The notes beneath the pieces were generated by a model. The model was given only the letters and a program-made list of their open reading frames with translations. It was not told the DNA's origin and made no database searches. The position numbers and the translations under genes were made by a program. DNA of 64,000 bases, from NCBI GenBank assembly GCA_963704585.1, contig OY969919.1, forward strand, positions 2,356,001-2,420,000, written 5' to 3'. Each line of letters starts with the position of its first letter. Position 1 is the stretch's first letter. Shown here piece by piece: positions 37,039 through 44,918 of the stretch. The DNA comes from Bog-756 sp963704585. GTDB lineage: Bacteria > Actinomycetota > Acidimicrobiia > Acidimicrobiales > RAAP-2.

Positions 37039-38817
37039 TCAGGCCGTGTTGTTCGAGTTCGGGGCGTTGACCGACGCGGAGCCCGGCGTGTACACGGAGT
37101 GCCAGTTGCCCTTCGAGGGCTGGGACACGCTTCCTGGACCACTCCCGAGGACCGAGTAGACGTTCTCCATGATGCGCAACAGCACGGAGGTGACGGCGGG
37201 GACCGCGCTCGGCACGACGTTGGAGGGCACGAGCGGGCAGTCGGCGAGCTGTCCGACCCACGACGCGTTGCCGGTGGCGAAGACCCCTCCGCCGCCGGCC
37301 GCCGTGTACCACGTGACGTCCGAGTAGTTGCCGCCGCGGTTGGGGACGATGGAGTGGGCGATGATGTCGAGATCGGTCGGGCCGCCACCGTTCGGCACGT
37401 ACCGGTCGAACTCACCCTCGACCACCTTCGGGAGATGCTGGCCCGCGGCGAGGCCGGTGCCGACGAGGGCCCATGAGCCCGGATCGGAGATCACCAGGTC
37501 GGCGTCGGCCTGGACGTCCTGGTAGGTACTGCCGATGAGCTCGCACTCCGGTCGTGCGACGGGTGCCTGGGGCCAGTTGACCGTGACCAGCGCATCGTTC
37601 TGGCCGGACATGGGGTCCTCCGCCGCGGACTTGTAGCAGACCTGGTGGCGGTTGGGTCCGATCGGCGAGGGTTCGAGGCGGATCTGCCGGTAGCAGGCGT
37701 TGGCACCGAGGAACGCGAGGTTGACCCCACCGGCGAGGGCGAGGGCCGCGCCGTCGCGCATCGGCGTCGACCAGTACTCGTCGTGCCCGAGGCTGATCAG
37801 CGCCTTGTGGTTGCTGAGCAGCTGCGGCTGCACGTGGAGGTCGATGTCGGTCCAGTAGGTCACGTCCAGGCCGAGCTGCTCGGCCTGGAAGATCGCGGGG
37901 AACTCGTTCCCCACGAAGTCGGCGGCCCCCGATGCCCAGTCGTGGTCGTAGGGACGGTCGAAGGAGACGATGCGCGCGCGGTCGGCGTACGTGCCGCCGT
38001 TCGGGGCGTGGGTGAAGGAGAGCCGGCCTCCCTGGTTGCCGTAGTAGAGGCTGTAGCCACCCCACCGGTTGTACGCCTGCCATGTGGTCACGCTGTGCTG
38101 GATGACGATCGCGGCGTGGGACTCGTCGTCTCGGATGCAGAGCGGCACGAACTGCTGCTCGCCGGTCGCCCCGACGAGCTTGAGGAGGTAGGCGCCGGGC
38201 GGCCACGAGTCGTCGATCACGAACGCGATCGACGGGGCCCAGCTGCACTCGATGGTGTTGGTCGGTCCGAGCAGCGCGGGCAGCGGCTGACGCGTGCCGG
38301 GCACCTCGGCGGACTGCCAGACGAGGCGCGCGCCGGTTCCCTGGTAGAAGCCCATCCGGTACGCCTCGACGTGGAACGTCGCGGCCTTGGTGTTCACGTA
38401 GAGCGTGATCGAGTCCCCGACGAGCGCACTGGTCTGGCTCGGGTACCCCTCGATGTCACCCGCGTTCTGCTGCGTGGTCACCCACCAGGCGTGTCCCGGC
38501 TTCGCGTTCTCGGCGACGATCGCGGGCGAGGTCGGGATCGACGCGCCGTCCGCCAGGGTCACGACTCGTGTCGGCGAGGTGGTGGTCGTCGTCGGGCTCG
38601 TCCTGCGTCGTTTCGACGGCGCGGCGGCGGCGTGGCCGGGTGACGAAGTGTCGGTGGCTTCGGCGATCCCGAAGGCTGCCGCGGCGACCGCTGCGCCGCC
38701 GGCCGCCGTCCATCCGAAGAACCGTCGGCGGTCCATCCGCTCCGACGGGCGTCGATGCCGTGGCGCGGCGGGCGCACCGGTGCCCTCCGCAGGGGGCTCG
38801 TGTTCGTCGGTGCTCAT
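37039..38817 (-). CDS. Tat-exported protein with N,N-dimethylformamidase beta-like domain
   Basis: A 592-residue protein from ATG 38817. A twin-arginine signal lies at residues 28-50 (MDRRRFFGWTAAGGAAVAAA), then a Thr-rich spacer. The body matches the large C-terminal domain of dimethylformamidase beta subunit-like proteins: YRMGFYQGTGARLVWQS, VTTWQAYNRWGGYSLYYGN, VSFDRPYDHDWASGAADFV, LISLGHDEYWSTPMRDG, VNLAFLGANACYRQIR. Such proteins are common in actinobacteria and their activity is mostly unknown; real DMF hydrolysis is not implied. Likely cell-envelope or secreted after folding in the cytoplasm. No cofactor motif recognised. Confidence 0.8.
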   Translation of the reverse strand: MSTDEHEPPAEGTGAPAAPRHRRPSERMDRRRFFGWTAAGGAAVAAAAFGIAEATDTSSPGHAAAAPSKRRRTSPTTTTTSPTRVVTLADGASIPTSPAIVAENAKPGHAWWVTTQQNAGDIEGYPSQTSALVGDSITLYVNTKAATFHVEAYRMGFYQGTGARLVWQSAEVPGTRQPLPALLGPTNTIECSWAPSIAFVIDDSWPPGAYLLKLVGATGEQQFVPLCIRDDESHAAIVIQHSVTTWQAYNRWGGYSLYYGNQGGRLSFTHAPNGGTYADRARIVSFDRPYDHDWASGAADFVGNEFPAIFQAEQLGLDVTYWTDIDLHVQPQLLSNHKALISLGHDEYWSTPMRDGAALALAGGVNLAFLGANACYRQIRLEPSPIGPNRHQVCYKSAAEDPMSGQNDALVTVNWPQAPVARPECELIGSTYQDVQADADLVISDPGSWALVGTGLAAGQHLPKVVEGEFDRYVPNGGGPTDLDIIAHSIVPNRGGNYSDVTWYTAAGGGGVFATGNASWVGQLADCPLVPSNVVPSAVPAVTSVLLRIMENVYSVLGSGPGSVSQPSKGNWHSVYTPGSASVNAPNSNNTA

Positions 38818-39048
38818 CGGTTGCAGGTGCCTCGGCGGTCGGACCCGTCCGGGCGGCACGCCTCTCGTCAGACGGCGCCGCGCCCGCGTCGACCTGCCCC
38901 AGGCTATCGATCGGCCGACGCACGGGTCGGTCACGGCGCGGCAAGCACCGCTGGCGTCCGCGGGAGGGCACGCTTACGCTCGACCCGGTCGCCGGCAGGG
39001 CGGCCCGAGCCGACCGGGGGTGCCCGGCCCACCGAAAGCGAGCGCACC

Positions 39049-39975
39049 ATGCAGTTCGGAGTCATCCCGCCGGTCCGCACCGGGGTCACCGCCGATCCGC
39101 AGTGGATGGCGTCGTTCGCCCGGCACGCGGAGTCGTGCGGGTTCGAGTCGATCGTGCTCGTGGAGCACGCCGTGGTCGTCTCCGACTACTCGAGCACCTA
39201 CCCCTACGCGGCCTCGGGCCGGATGCCGCTTCCCGACGACTGCCCGATACCGGACCCGATCGACCTCCTCGCGTATCTGGCCGGCGTGACCGAGCGCCTC
39301 GTCCTCGCGACCGGCGTGCTCGTGCTCCCCAACCACCACCCGGTCGTCCTCGCCAAACGGGTGGCGACGGTCGACGTGCTCTCGGGCGCGCGGGTCCGCC
39401 TCTGCGTCGGCGTCGGGTGGATGGACGAGGAGCTGCGCGCGACCGGCGCCGACCCGCGCACCCGTGGCCGGCGCACCGACGAGTCGATCGCGGTGATGCG
39501 GGCGCTCTGGGCCGACGCGGGTGAGGACGGCGCCTCGTTCCACGGTGAGTTCTTCTCGTTCGACCATGCCCACTCGTTCCCGAAGCCCGCCAGACCCGCC
39601 GGGGTGCCGATCCACATCGGGGGCCACAGCGAGGCCGCTGCGCGCCGCGCCGGTCGGCTCGGTGACGGCTTCCACCCGCTCGGACTCGACGCGGACGGCC
39701 TCGGGCTCCGGCTCGGCCAGCTGCGCGAAGCGGCCGAGGACGCGGGGCGCGATCCGGCGACCGTCGAGCTCTCCCTCTCGGGATACCTCCCGACCACCAC
39801 CGAGCAGGACGTCGCGGATGCGGAGGCGGCCGGGGCGACTCGCGTCGTGGTGTCGACGTCGATGAGCGCGGATCTGTCCGGTATCCACGACGAGCTCTCC
39901 GCATTTGCCGAGCGCTTCGGGTTGCGCGCCGTGGACGCTGCGGATGCCGCGGGCACGGCCCACGTCCCGGGCTGA
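39049..39975 (+). CDS. LLM-class, probably F420-dependent oxidoreductase
   Basis: A 308-residue TIM-barrel protein from ATG 39049: FGVIPPVRTGVTADPQWM, CGFESIVLVEHAVVVSDY, LVLATGVLVLPNHHPVVLAK, LCVGVGWMDEELRATGADP, VPIHIGGHSEAAARRAGRLG. This is the TIGR03619-like F420 branch of the luciferase-like family. It probably transfers hydride from F420H2 to an unknown substrate. The next gene follows after five bases and is likely co-transcribed. Confidence 0.92.
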   Translation: MQFGVIPPVRTGVTADPQWMASFARHAESCGFESIVLVEHAVVVSDYSSTYPYAASGRMPLPDDCPIPDPIDLLAYLAGVTERLVLATGVLVLPNHHPVVLAKRVATVDVLSGARVRLCVGVGWMDEELRATGADPRTRGRRTDESIAVMRALWADAGEDGASFHGEFFSFDHAHSFPKPARPAGVPIHIGGHSEAAARRAGRLGDGFHPLGLDADGLGLRLGQLREAAEDAGRDPATVELSLSGYLPTTTEQDVADAEAAGATRVVVSTSMSADLSGIHDELSAFAERFGLRAVDAADAAGTAHVPG

Positions 39976-39980
39976 ACCGC

Positions 39981-40592
39981 GTGGGGAGCTCCGGAAGTGC
40001 CGACACTCCCGGGGGCGCGGGAGATGCCCGGGATGCCGGGGGCGCCGGGGGATCCGAACTCGAACGGTGGCGCACCGACGTTGCCCTGCGGGGACTCTCG
40101 GACGGGTACGCGGCGGCGGTCGACGCACGCGACGGCGAGCGCCTGGCCGCGCTCTTCCTGCCCGACGGCGAGCTCGTCGTGCCCCGCTATCCGGACGATC
40201 TCCGGCCGGTCGTCACCCGCCGCGGCGCCGACGAGCTCCGCTCGGTGCCGGCGGGCCTCCGTCGCTATGTCCGGACGCTCCACCTCGTCGAAGGCGCGCG
40301 GTTCGATGTCGCGGGCGACCGGGCGAGCGGTGAGGTGACCGGACTCGCCCACCACGTGACGGCGGCCGAGCGGGGGTCCGCCGGCGCTCCGCGTGACACC
40401 ACCGGATCCGCCGACACGACCGGCGGGGGAGGGAGTGCCGGCACCGACACGGTCTGGTCCATCCGGTACGCCGACGAGTACGCACGGACTGCCGCCGGGT
40501 GGCGGTTCGCCAGGCGAACCCTCCACCTCCTCTGGGTCGAGGAGCGGCCCGTCACCGCACTGTCGGCCGCCGAGCTCCCCGCGTCGCGCTGA
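39981..40592 (+). CDS. SnoaL/NTF2-like protein
   Basis: A 203-residue protein from GTG 39981 with a Gly/Asp/Ala-rich lead of about 25 residues, then an NTF2-like fold: YAAAVDARDGERLAALFLPDG, VEGARFDVAGDRASGEV, and YARTAAGWRFARRTLHLLWVEE. A Gly/Thr/Asp-rich insert sits near residue 140. NTF2-like proteins can be enzymes or binding proteins. Co-location with the F420 oxidoreductase suggests a shared substrate. Confidence 0.85.
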   Translation: MGSSGSADTPGGAGDARDAGGAGGSELERWRTDVALRGLSDGYAAAVDARDGERLAALFLPDGELVVPRYPDDLRPVVTRRGADELRSVPAGLRRYVRTLHLVEGARFDVAGDRASGEVTGLAHHVTAAERGSAGAPRDTTGSADTTGGGGSAGTDTVWSIRYADEYARTAAGWRFARRTLHLLWVEERPVTALSAAELPASR

Positions 40593-40628
40593 GCGGGCGC
40601 TCGTCCCCGACGGCTGCGGCGGCGCCGG

Positions 40629-42146
40629 TCAGGCGGGTGGCACCGGCACCGGCGGCGTCGGTCCCACGTACCGCCCCGCAGGGCGGATGAGCCGGTTGTC
40701 GGCCGCCTGCTCGAGGACGTGCGCCGACCAGCCGATGGTACGGCTCGAGGCGAAGGTCGGGGTGAACATCTCGCGTGGGATCCGACAGGTGTGCATCACC
40801 ACTCCGGCGAAGAACTCGACGTTGGTGTAGAGCTCGCGGCCGGGCTTGAGCTCGGCGAGCACCTCGACCGTGGTCCGCTCGACCTGCTCGGCGAAGTCGA
40901 CGAGCGGTCCGCCGAGCGAGCGGGCGACCTCGCGCAGGAAGCGCGAGCGCGGATCGTCGGTCTTGTAGACACGGTGCCCGAAGCCCATGATGCGGTCACC
41001 GCGGACGACAGCCTCGCGGATCCAGGGCTCGGCCCGATCGGGAGTCCCGATGCTGTCGAGCATGGCGAGCGCCCTGCTGGGCGCGCCGCCGTGCAAGGGC
41101 CCCGAGAGCGCGCCGATCGCACCGCAGATGGCGGCCGCGAGGTCCGCACCGGTCGACGTGACGACACGCGCGGTGAACGTCGAGGCGTTGAAGCCGTGGT
41201 CGATGGTGAGGACGAGATACTGCTCGATCGCGCGGACGTGGGCCGCCGGCGCCTCCTCGCCGAGGAGCATCCAGAGGTAGTTGGCGGCGAACGAGAGGTC
41301 GTCGCGCGGCGGCACCGGCGCGAGCCCGTTCCGGAGGCGGTGGCCTGCGGACAGGACGGTCGGCACCACCGAGCAGAGCCGGAGGGTCTGCGCGCGCAGC
41401 TCCTCGTGGTCGAGATCGTGGCTCGGCCGCCAGCCGAGCTCCGACCCGAGGATCGAGACCGCGGATCGCAGCACGTCGAGCGGCGAACCCGACGCGGCGA
41501 GCTCCGGGAGGAGTCGGTCGAGACCCGGAGGGAGCATGCGCAGGTGCGCGACCTCGTCCCCGAAGCGCGACGACGCGGCGGCGTCGGGCAGATCGCCGTC
41601 GAGGAGGAGCTGCCAGACGTCCTCGAGGGACCGTGCCGCGGCGAGGTCGACGGCCGAGTACTGGCGGTAGTGGTAGAAGCCCTCGCGGCCGCGCACGTCG
41701 CCGATCGCGGTCTCGGCGACGACGATGCCTTCGAGTCCCCGGGGAAGCTGTGCCGCCGGTTCGTCGGCGGGGCGCAGCTGGGCGACATCGAGCAGGTCGC
41801 GCATCGACACGACGCCGACGAGCGCGCCGCGGTCGACCACGGGAAGGTGGCGGTAGTGGTGGTGGGTCAGGCCCGACCACGCGGCGCCGACCTCCTCCTC
41901 GGAGCCGACCACGTCGGGGTCGGCCGTCATCCAGCGGCGCACGGTCTCGGCGGCGGGGTCCGCACTCCCCGCTGCCGCGTGCAGGAGGTCGCGTTCGGTC
42001 AGGATCCCGACGACGGCCGGTCCGTCGGTCACGACCACCGACCCGATCTGGAAATGGTGCATGAGCGCGGTCGCCTCGGAGAGGGGGGTGTCGGCCGCAC
42101 AGGTGACGGGCGGGGCGGACATGAGCTCTTGGATGGCGGTGGGCAT
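40629..42146 (-). CDS. Citrate synthase-like enzyme with N-terminal paired CBS domains
   Basis: A 505-residue protein from ATG 42146 (GAGGAGG at about six bases). Residues 1-125 are two CBS repeats (LMSAPPVTCAADTPLSEA, GILTERDLLHAA, MTADPDVVGSEEEV, HLPVVDRGALVGVVSMRDLL), which normally sense adenine nucleotides. Residues 135-500 are a citrate/2-methylcitrate synthase. The catalytic histidines are H317 (TIDHGFNAST) and H352 (GPLHGGAPS), with H391 (GFGHRVYK); the catalytic Asp, usually in NVDF, is Glu444 (TNVEFFAGV). It condenses acetyl- or propionyl-CoA with oxaloacetate, probably under nucleotide control. It is divergent from a second citrate-synthase-like gene 119 bases away. Confidence 0.9.
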   Translation of the reverse strand: MPTAIQELMSAPPVTCAADTPLSEATALMHHFQIGSVVVTDGPAVVGILTERDLLHAAAGSADPAAETVRRWMTADPDVVGSEEEVGAAWSGLTHHHYRHLPVVDRGALVGVVSMRDLLDVAQLRPADEPAAQLPRGLEGIVVAETAIGDVRGREGFYHYRQYSAVDLAAARSLEDVWQLLLDGDLPDAAASSRFGDEVAHLRMLPPGLDRLLPELAASGSPLDVLRSAVSILGSELGWRPSHDLDHEELRAQTLRLCSVVPTVLSAGHRLRNGLAPVPPRDDLSFAANYLWMLLGEEAPAAHVRAIEQYLVLTIDHGFNASTFTARVVTSTGADLAAAICGAIGALSGPLHGGAPSRALAMLDSIGTPDRAEPWIREAVVRGDRIMGFGHRVYKTDDPRSRFLREVARSLGGPLVDFAEQVERTTVEVLAELKPGRELYTNVEFFAGVVMHTCRIPREMFTPTFASSRTIGWSAHVLEQAADNRLIRPAGRYVGPTPPVPVPPA

Positions 42147-42234
42147 CGTGCCCTCCTCGGTGCAGGGGCCGGCGTTCGGCCCGCTCTCGGTCGTTCCCCT
42201 CCAGTGTGGGCGCTCGCCGGGTGCGTTGTAAATG

Positions 42235-42242
42235 TTGATCAA
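42235..42242 (+). promoter_or_regulatory. Palindrome between the two citrate-synthase genes
   Basis: TTGATCAA lies in the 119-base divergent promoter region, 24 bases before the right-hand gene, in an AT-rich patch (ttgtaaatgttgatcaagtcaagttggat). It could be the binding site of the HTH-citrate synthase protein or part of a promoter; short, so moderate support only. Confidence 0.4.
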
Positions 42243-42265
42243 GTCAAGTTGGATAGGCTCGGAGC

Positions 42266-43468
42266 ATGGAGCGGATGCTCGAGACCGAAGAGGCGGCACG
42301 CCGGCTCGGCGTGAAGGTGCCGACGCTCTACGCCTACGTGAGCCGGGGGCTCCTCTCCTCGCATCGAGCCCCCGGGGGCCGGCGCAGCCTGTTCGACGCC
42401 GACGACGTCGAGCGCCTCGCGCGGCGCTCGCGGCAGGGCAAGGCCACCGACACGAGGATGGTCACGATCACCACCGCGATCACCCAGCTCACCGAGGTCG
42501 GACCGGTCTACCGCGGCCGGCCGGCCGTCGAGCTGGCCGTCCAGGCGTCCTTCGAGGAGGTGGCGGCGCTCCTCTGGGCCGCGCCCGAGGACACCGCCGG
42601 TGGCGAGCAGCCGTGGTCCGCGCTGCTGCTCGGCACGCCGCCGGTCACGTCCGGGTCGGACCGCATGCGCTGGGCGACGGTGGTGGCCGGCGCGGCGGAC
42701 CCGCTGCGGGCCAATCTCCGACCGGAGGCAGTGGTCCGTGCGGCACGCCGGCTGGTCGCGACGACGGTCGCCTCACTCGCGATCGGCCTGCCTGCGGCCG
42801 CCGTACCGCTCGAGCTCGCAGACGGTCGCGTCCTGCCCGAGGCCGTCGCCGCGCGCCTGACCGCGGCGATCTGCCCGGCGCCCGACCCGGAGGTCGTCCG
42901 CGCCGTCAACGCCGCGCTCGTCCTGCTCGCCGACCACGAGCTCGCCACGTCCACCATGGCGGTACGGGTCGCGGCGTCGACGCGCGCCGATCCGTACGAC
43001 GCGGTCCTCGCCGGGCTCGCGACCATCGCGGGTCCGCTGCACGGTGGTGCGAGCCAGCGGGCACGGACGCTCCTCGACGACGCCGCACGCGTCGGCGTCG
43101 AGCAGGCCCTCGGCGACACGCTCCGCTGGCAGGGGGTCCTGCACGGCTTCGGCCACCCCATCTACAAGGACGGTGACCCACGGTACGACGTGCTCTGGTC
43201 GCTCTTCGAGCGGGTGGCCCCGGCCGACGAGATCGCCACCGTCTCGTCACTGGTGGAGCTTGCGGCCGAGCGTGCGATCCCGCAACCCAACGTCGACCTC
43301 GCGATCGCCGCGATCACCCGGTCCGCCGGCATGGGGCCCGACGCGGGGCAGACCATCTTCTCGGTGGCACGCATGGCCGGTTGGATCGCGCACTACCTCG
43401 AGGAGCTGGAGGAGCGACCACTCCGCTACCGGGCGCGCGCGGTCTATGCGAGGCCGGTCCGCGCCTGA
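42266..43468 (+). CDS. Citrate synthase-like protein with N-terminal MerR-type helix-turn-helix
   Basis: A 400-residue protein. Residues 1-55 are a MerR/excisionase-like DNA-binding helix-turn-helix (LETEEAARRLGVKVPTLYAY, SLFDADDVERLARRS). The rest is a citrate-synthase fold with H224 (LADHELATSTMAV), H259 (GPLHGGASQ), GFGHPIYKDGDPR and D344 (PNVDLAIAAI), so the catalytic triad is kept. It may be both an enzyme and a sensor-regulator that reads CoA esters or oxaloacetate and controls this divergent locus. Proteins with this fusion are known in actinobacteria, but their role is not established. Confidence 0.88.
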   Translation: MERMLETEEAARRLGVKVPTLYAYVSRGLLSSHRAPGGRRSLFDADDVERLARRSRQGKATDTRMVTITTAITQLTEVGPVYRGRPAVELAVQASFEEVAALLWAAPEDTAGGEQPWSALLLGTPPVTSGSDRMRWATVVAGAADPLRANLRPEAVVRAARRLVATTVASLAIGLPAAAVPLELADGRVLPEAVAARLTAAICPAPDPEVVRAVNAALVLLADHELATSTMAVRVAASTRADPYDAVLAGLATIAGPLHGGASQRARTLLDDAARVGVEQALGDTLRWQGVLHGFGHPIYKDGDPRYDVLWSLFERVAPADEIATVSSLVELAAERAIPQPNVDLAIAAITRSAGMGPDAGQTIFSVARMAGWIAHYLEELEERPLRYRARAVYARPVRA

Positions 43469-43502
43469 GCGCTCCCGGGGGCGCCGGACCTACGCTTGGG
43501 TG

Positions 43503-44318
43503 ATGCCCCTGCCCGCACCGAACCCCGAACGGACCTGCCTGGTGACCGGCGCCTCGTCGGGCATCGGCCGCGAGATCGCCACGCTGCTCGCCGCACGCGG
43601 GCACGGCGTGACCCTGGTCGCCCGCTCCGAGGCGGCGCTGCGGGAGCTCGCCGGACGCCTCGCGGACGCGTACGCCGTCCGCACCGAGGTCGTCGTCGCC
43701 GACCTGGGCGACGAGTCGTCCCGTGGCCGGATCACCGACGAGCTCGACGATCGCGGGCTCGCGGTCAATGTGCTCGTCAATAACGCGGGGCTCTCGACGA
43801 TGGGACCGGTGCACCGGGCGGATCCTGCCCGTGAGATCGCCATGGTCAAGGTCGACGTCGAGGCCGTCGTGCACCTGTGCACGCTCGTCGCGCCCGGGAT
43901 GGTCGACCGGCGCAGCGGTGCGATCCTCAACGTCGCGTCGACCGCGGCGTTCCAACCGCTGCCGGGCCAGGCCGCCTACGGCGCGTCGAAGGCCTTCGTG
44001 CTCTCCTACACCCACGCGCTCCGCGGCGAGCTGCGGTCGCACGGCATCACGGTCACCGCGCTCTGCCCGGGCCCGGTCGAGACCGGCTTCGCCGCTGCCG
44101 CCGGGATCTCCGACGAGGAGGCGTCCGCTGCCATGCCGAAGATGATGTGGGTGCCGGTGCAGGCGGTCGCCGACGCGGCGGTCGACGGGCTCGAGGCGGG
44201 TCGTGCTGTGGTGATCCCCGGACTCGCCAACCGGCTCTCGGCGGCTGCCGGGTGGCTCGCACCGCGCGGCGTCGTGGTCCCCATGGTCGCGAAGCGGCAC
44301 CCAGCCCTGCGCACCTGA
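43503..44318 (+). CDS. Short-chain dehydrogenase
   Basis: A 271-residue classical SDR from ATG 43503: CLVTGASSGIGREIATLLAA, VLVNNAGLSTMGPV, ILNVASTAAFQPLPGQAAYGASKAFV with catalytic Ser, Tyr and Lys, and CPGPVETGFA. Resembles the DltE/YqjQ-like branch. Substrate unknown. It follows the HTH-citrate synthase gene by 34 bases. Confidence 0.92.
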   Translation: MPLPAPNPERTCLVTGASSGIGREIATLLAARGHGVTLVARSEAALRELAGRLADAYAVRTEVVVADLGDESSRGRITDELDDRGLAVNVLVNNAGLSTMGPVHRADPAREIAMVKVDVEAVVHLCTLVAPGMVDRRSGAILNVASTAAFQPLPGQAAYGASKAFVLSYTHALRGELRSHGITVTALCPGPVETGFAAAAGISDEEASAAMPKMMWVPVQAVADAAVDGLEAGRAVVIPGLANRLSAAAGWLAPRGVVVPMVAKRHPALRT

Positions 44319-44332
44319 GCGCCCCCGTTCCC

Positions 44333-44839
44333 TCAGTCGGGCGCGCGCTCCGGCGACGGGGGACCGGTCGGTGCCGGGCCGGTTGGTGCCGGGCCGGTCG
44401 AGGTGGCGGCGACGTCGGTCGTGGGATCACTCACGTGCTCGGTCCATCGCATGCCGTCCCAGTAGCGGAGGTGATGGGCTCCGGAGGGATCCGGGTGCCA
44501 CCCCGGCGGCACCCAGGCCGGTCCCCCGCCGGCGGACCAGCCGCCGGGCGCCGTCTGCCACGGGGCGACCATCCCGGCCGCGGCGGCCTGCTCGACGGCC
44601 ACGACCTTCTTGCGGATCGCGAACCAGTACACGAACGCGATCACGCTGACGAAGATCGTGAGCAGCAGCCAGAGCAGCTTCTCCTGGCCGGCCAGCCGGA
44701 ACTGCCACTCGGGCCGCCGCGCGATGTCGACGATGGCGAGGATCCAGAAGGCGATGAACCCGAGCCAGAGGGCGATGACGAACAGGAAGAGGATGGCGAA
44801 GGCGATCCCGCCGGCGATCGATCCCCAGGCGATGCTCAT
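44333..44839 (-). CDS. Membrane protein with PLDc_N-like spans and DUF2510 domain
   Basis: A 168-residue protein from ATG 44839. Two hydrophobic spans at residues 8-35 and 55-77 flank RRPEWQFRLAGQEKLLW, like the PLDc_N membrane domain. Then a DUF2510 motif, PPGWHPDPSGAHHLRYWDG followed by MRWTEHV, and a Pro/Thr repeat tail (GPAPTGPAPTG). Function unknown; likely inner membrane. Confidence 0.82.
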   Translation of the reverse strand: MSIAWGSIAGGIAFAILFLFVIALWLGFIAFWILAIVDIARRPEWQFRLAGQEKLLWLLLTIFVSVIAFVYWFAIRKKVVAVEQAAAAGMVAPWQTAPGGWSAGGGPAWVPPGWHPDPSGAHHLRYWDGMRWTEHVSDPTTDVAATSTGPAPTGPAPTGPPSPERAPD

Positions 44840-44918
44840 AGTGCCGGTCCGTCCATCACCACCGTCCATCTGAGCACGAACACGGCGCCGTGCGACGGAC
44901 GCCCGGCGTCATTCGGCG

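Noticed and set aside
40719..42314. Plus-strand open frame of 531 codons
   Set aside because: Antisense of the CBS-citrate synthase, whose motifs are complete.
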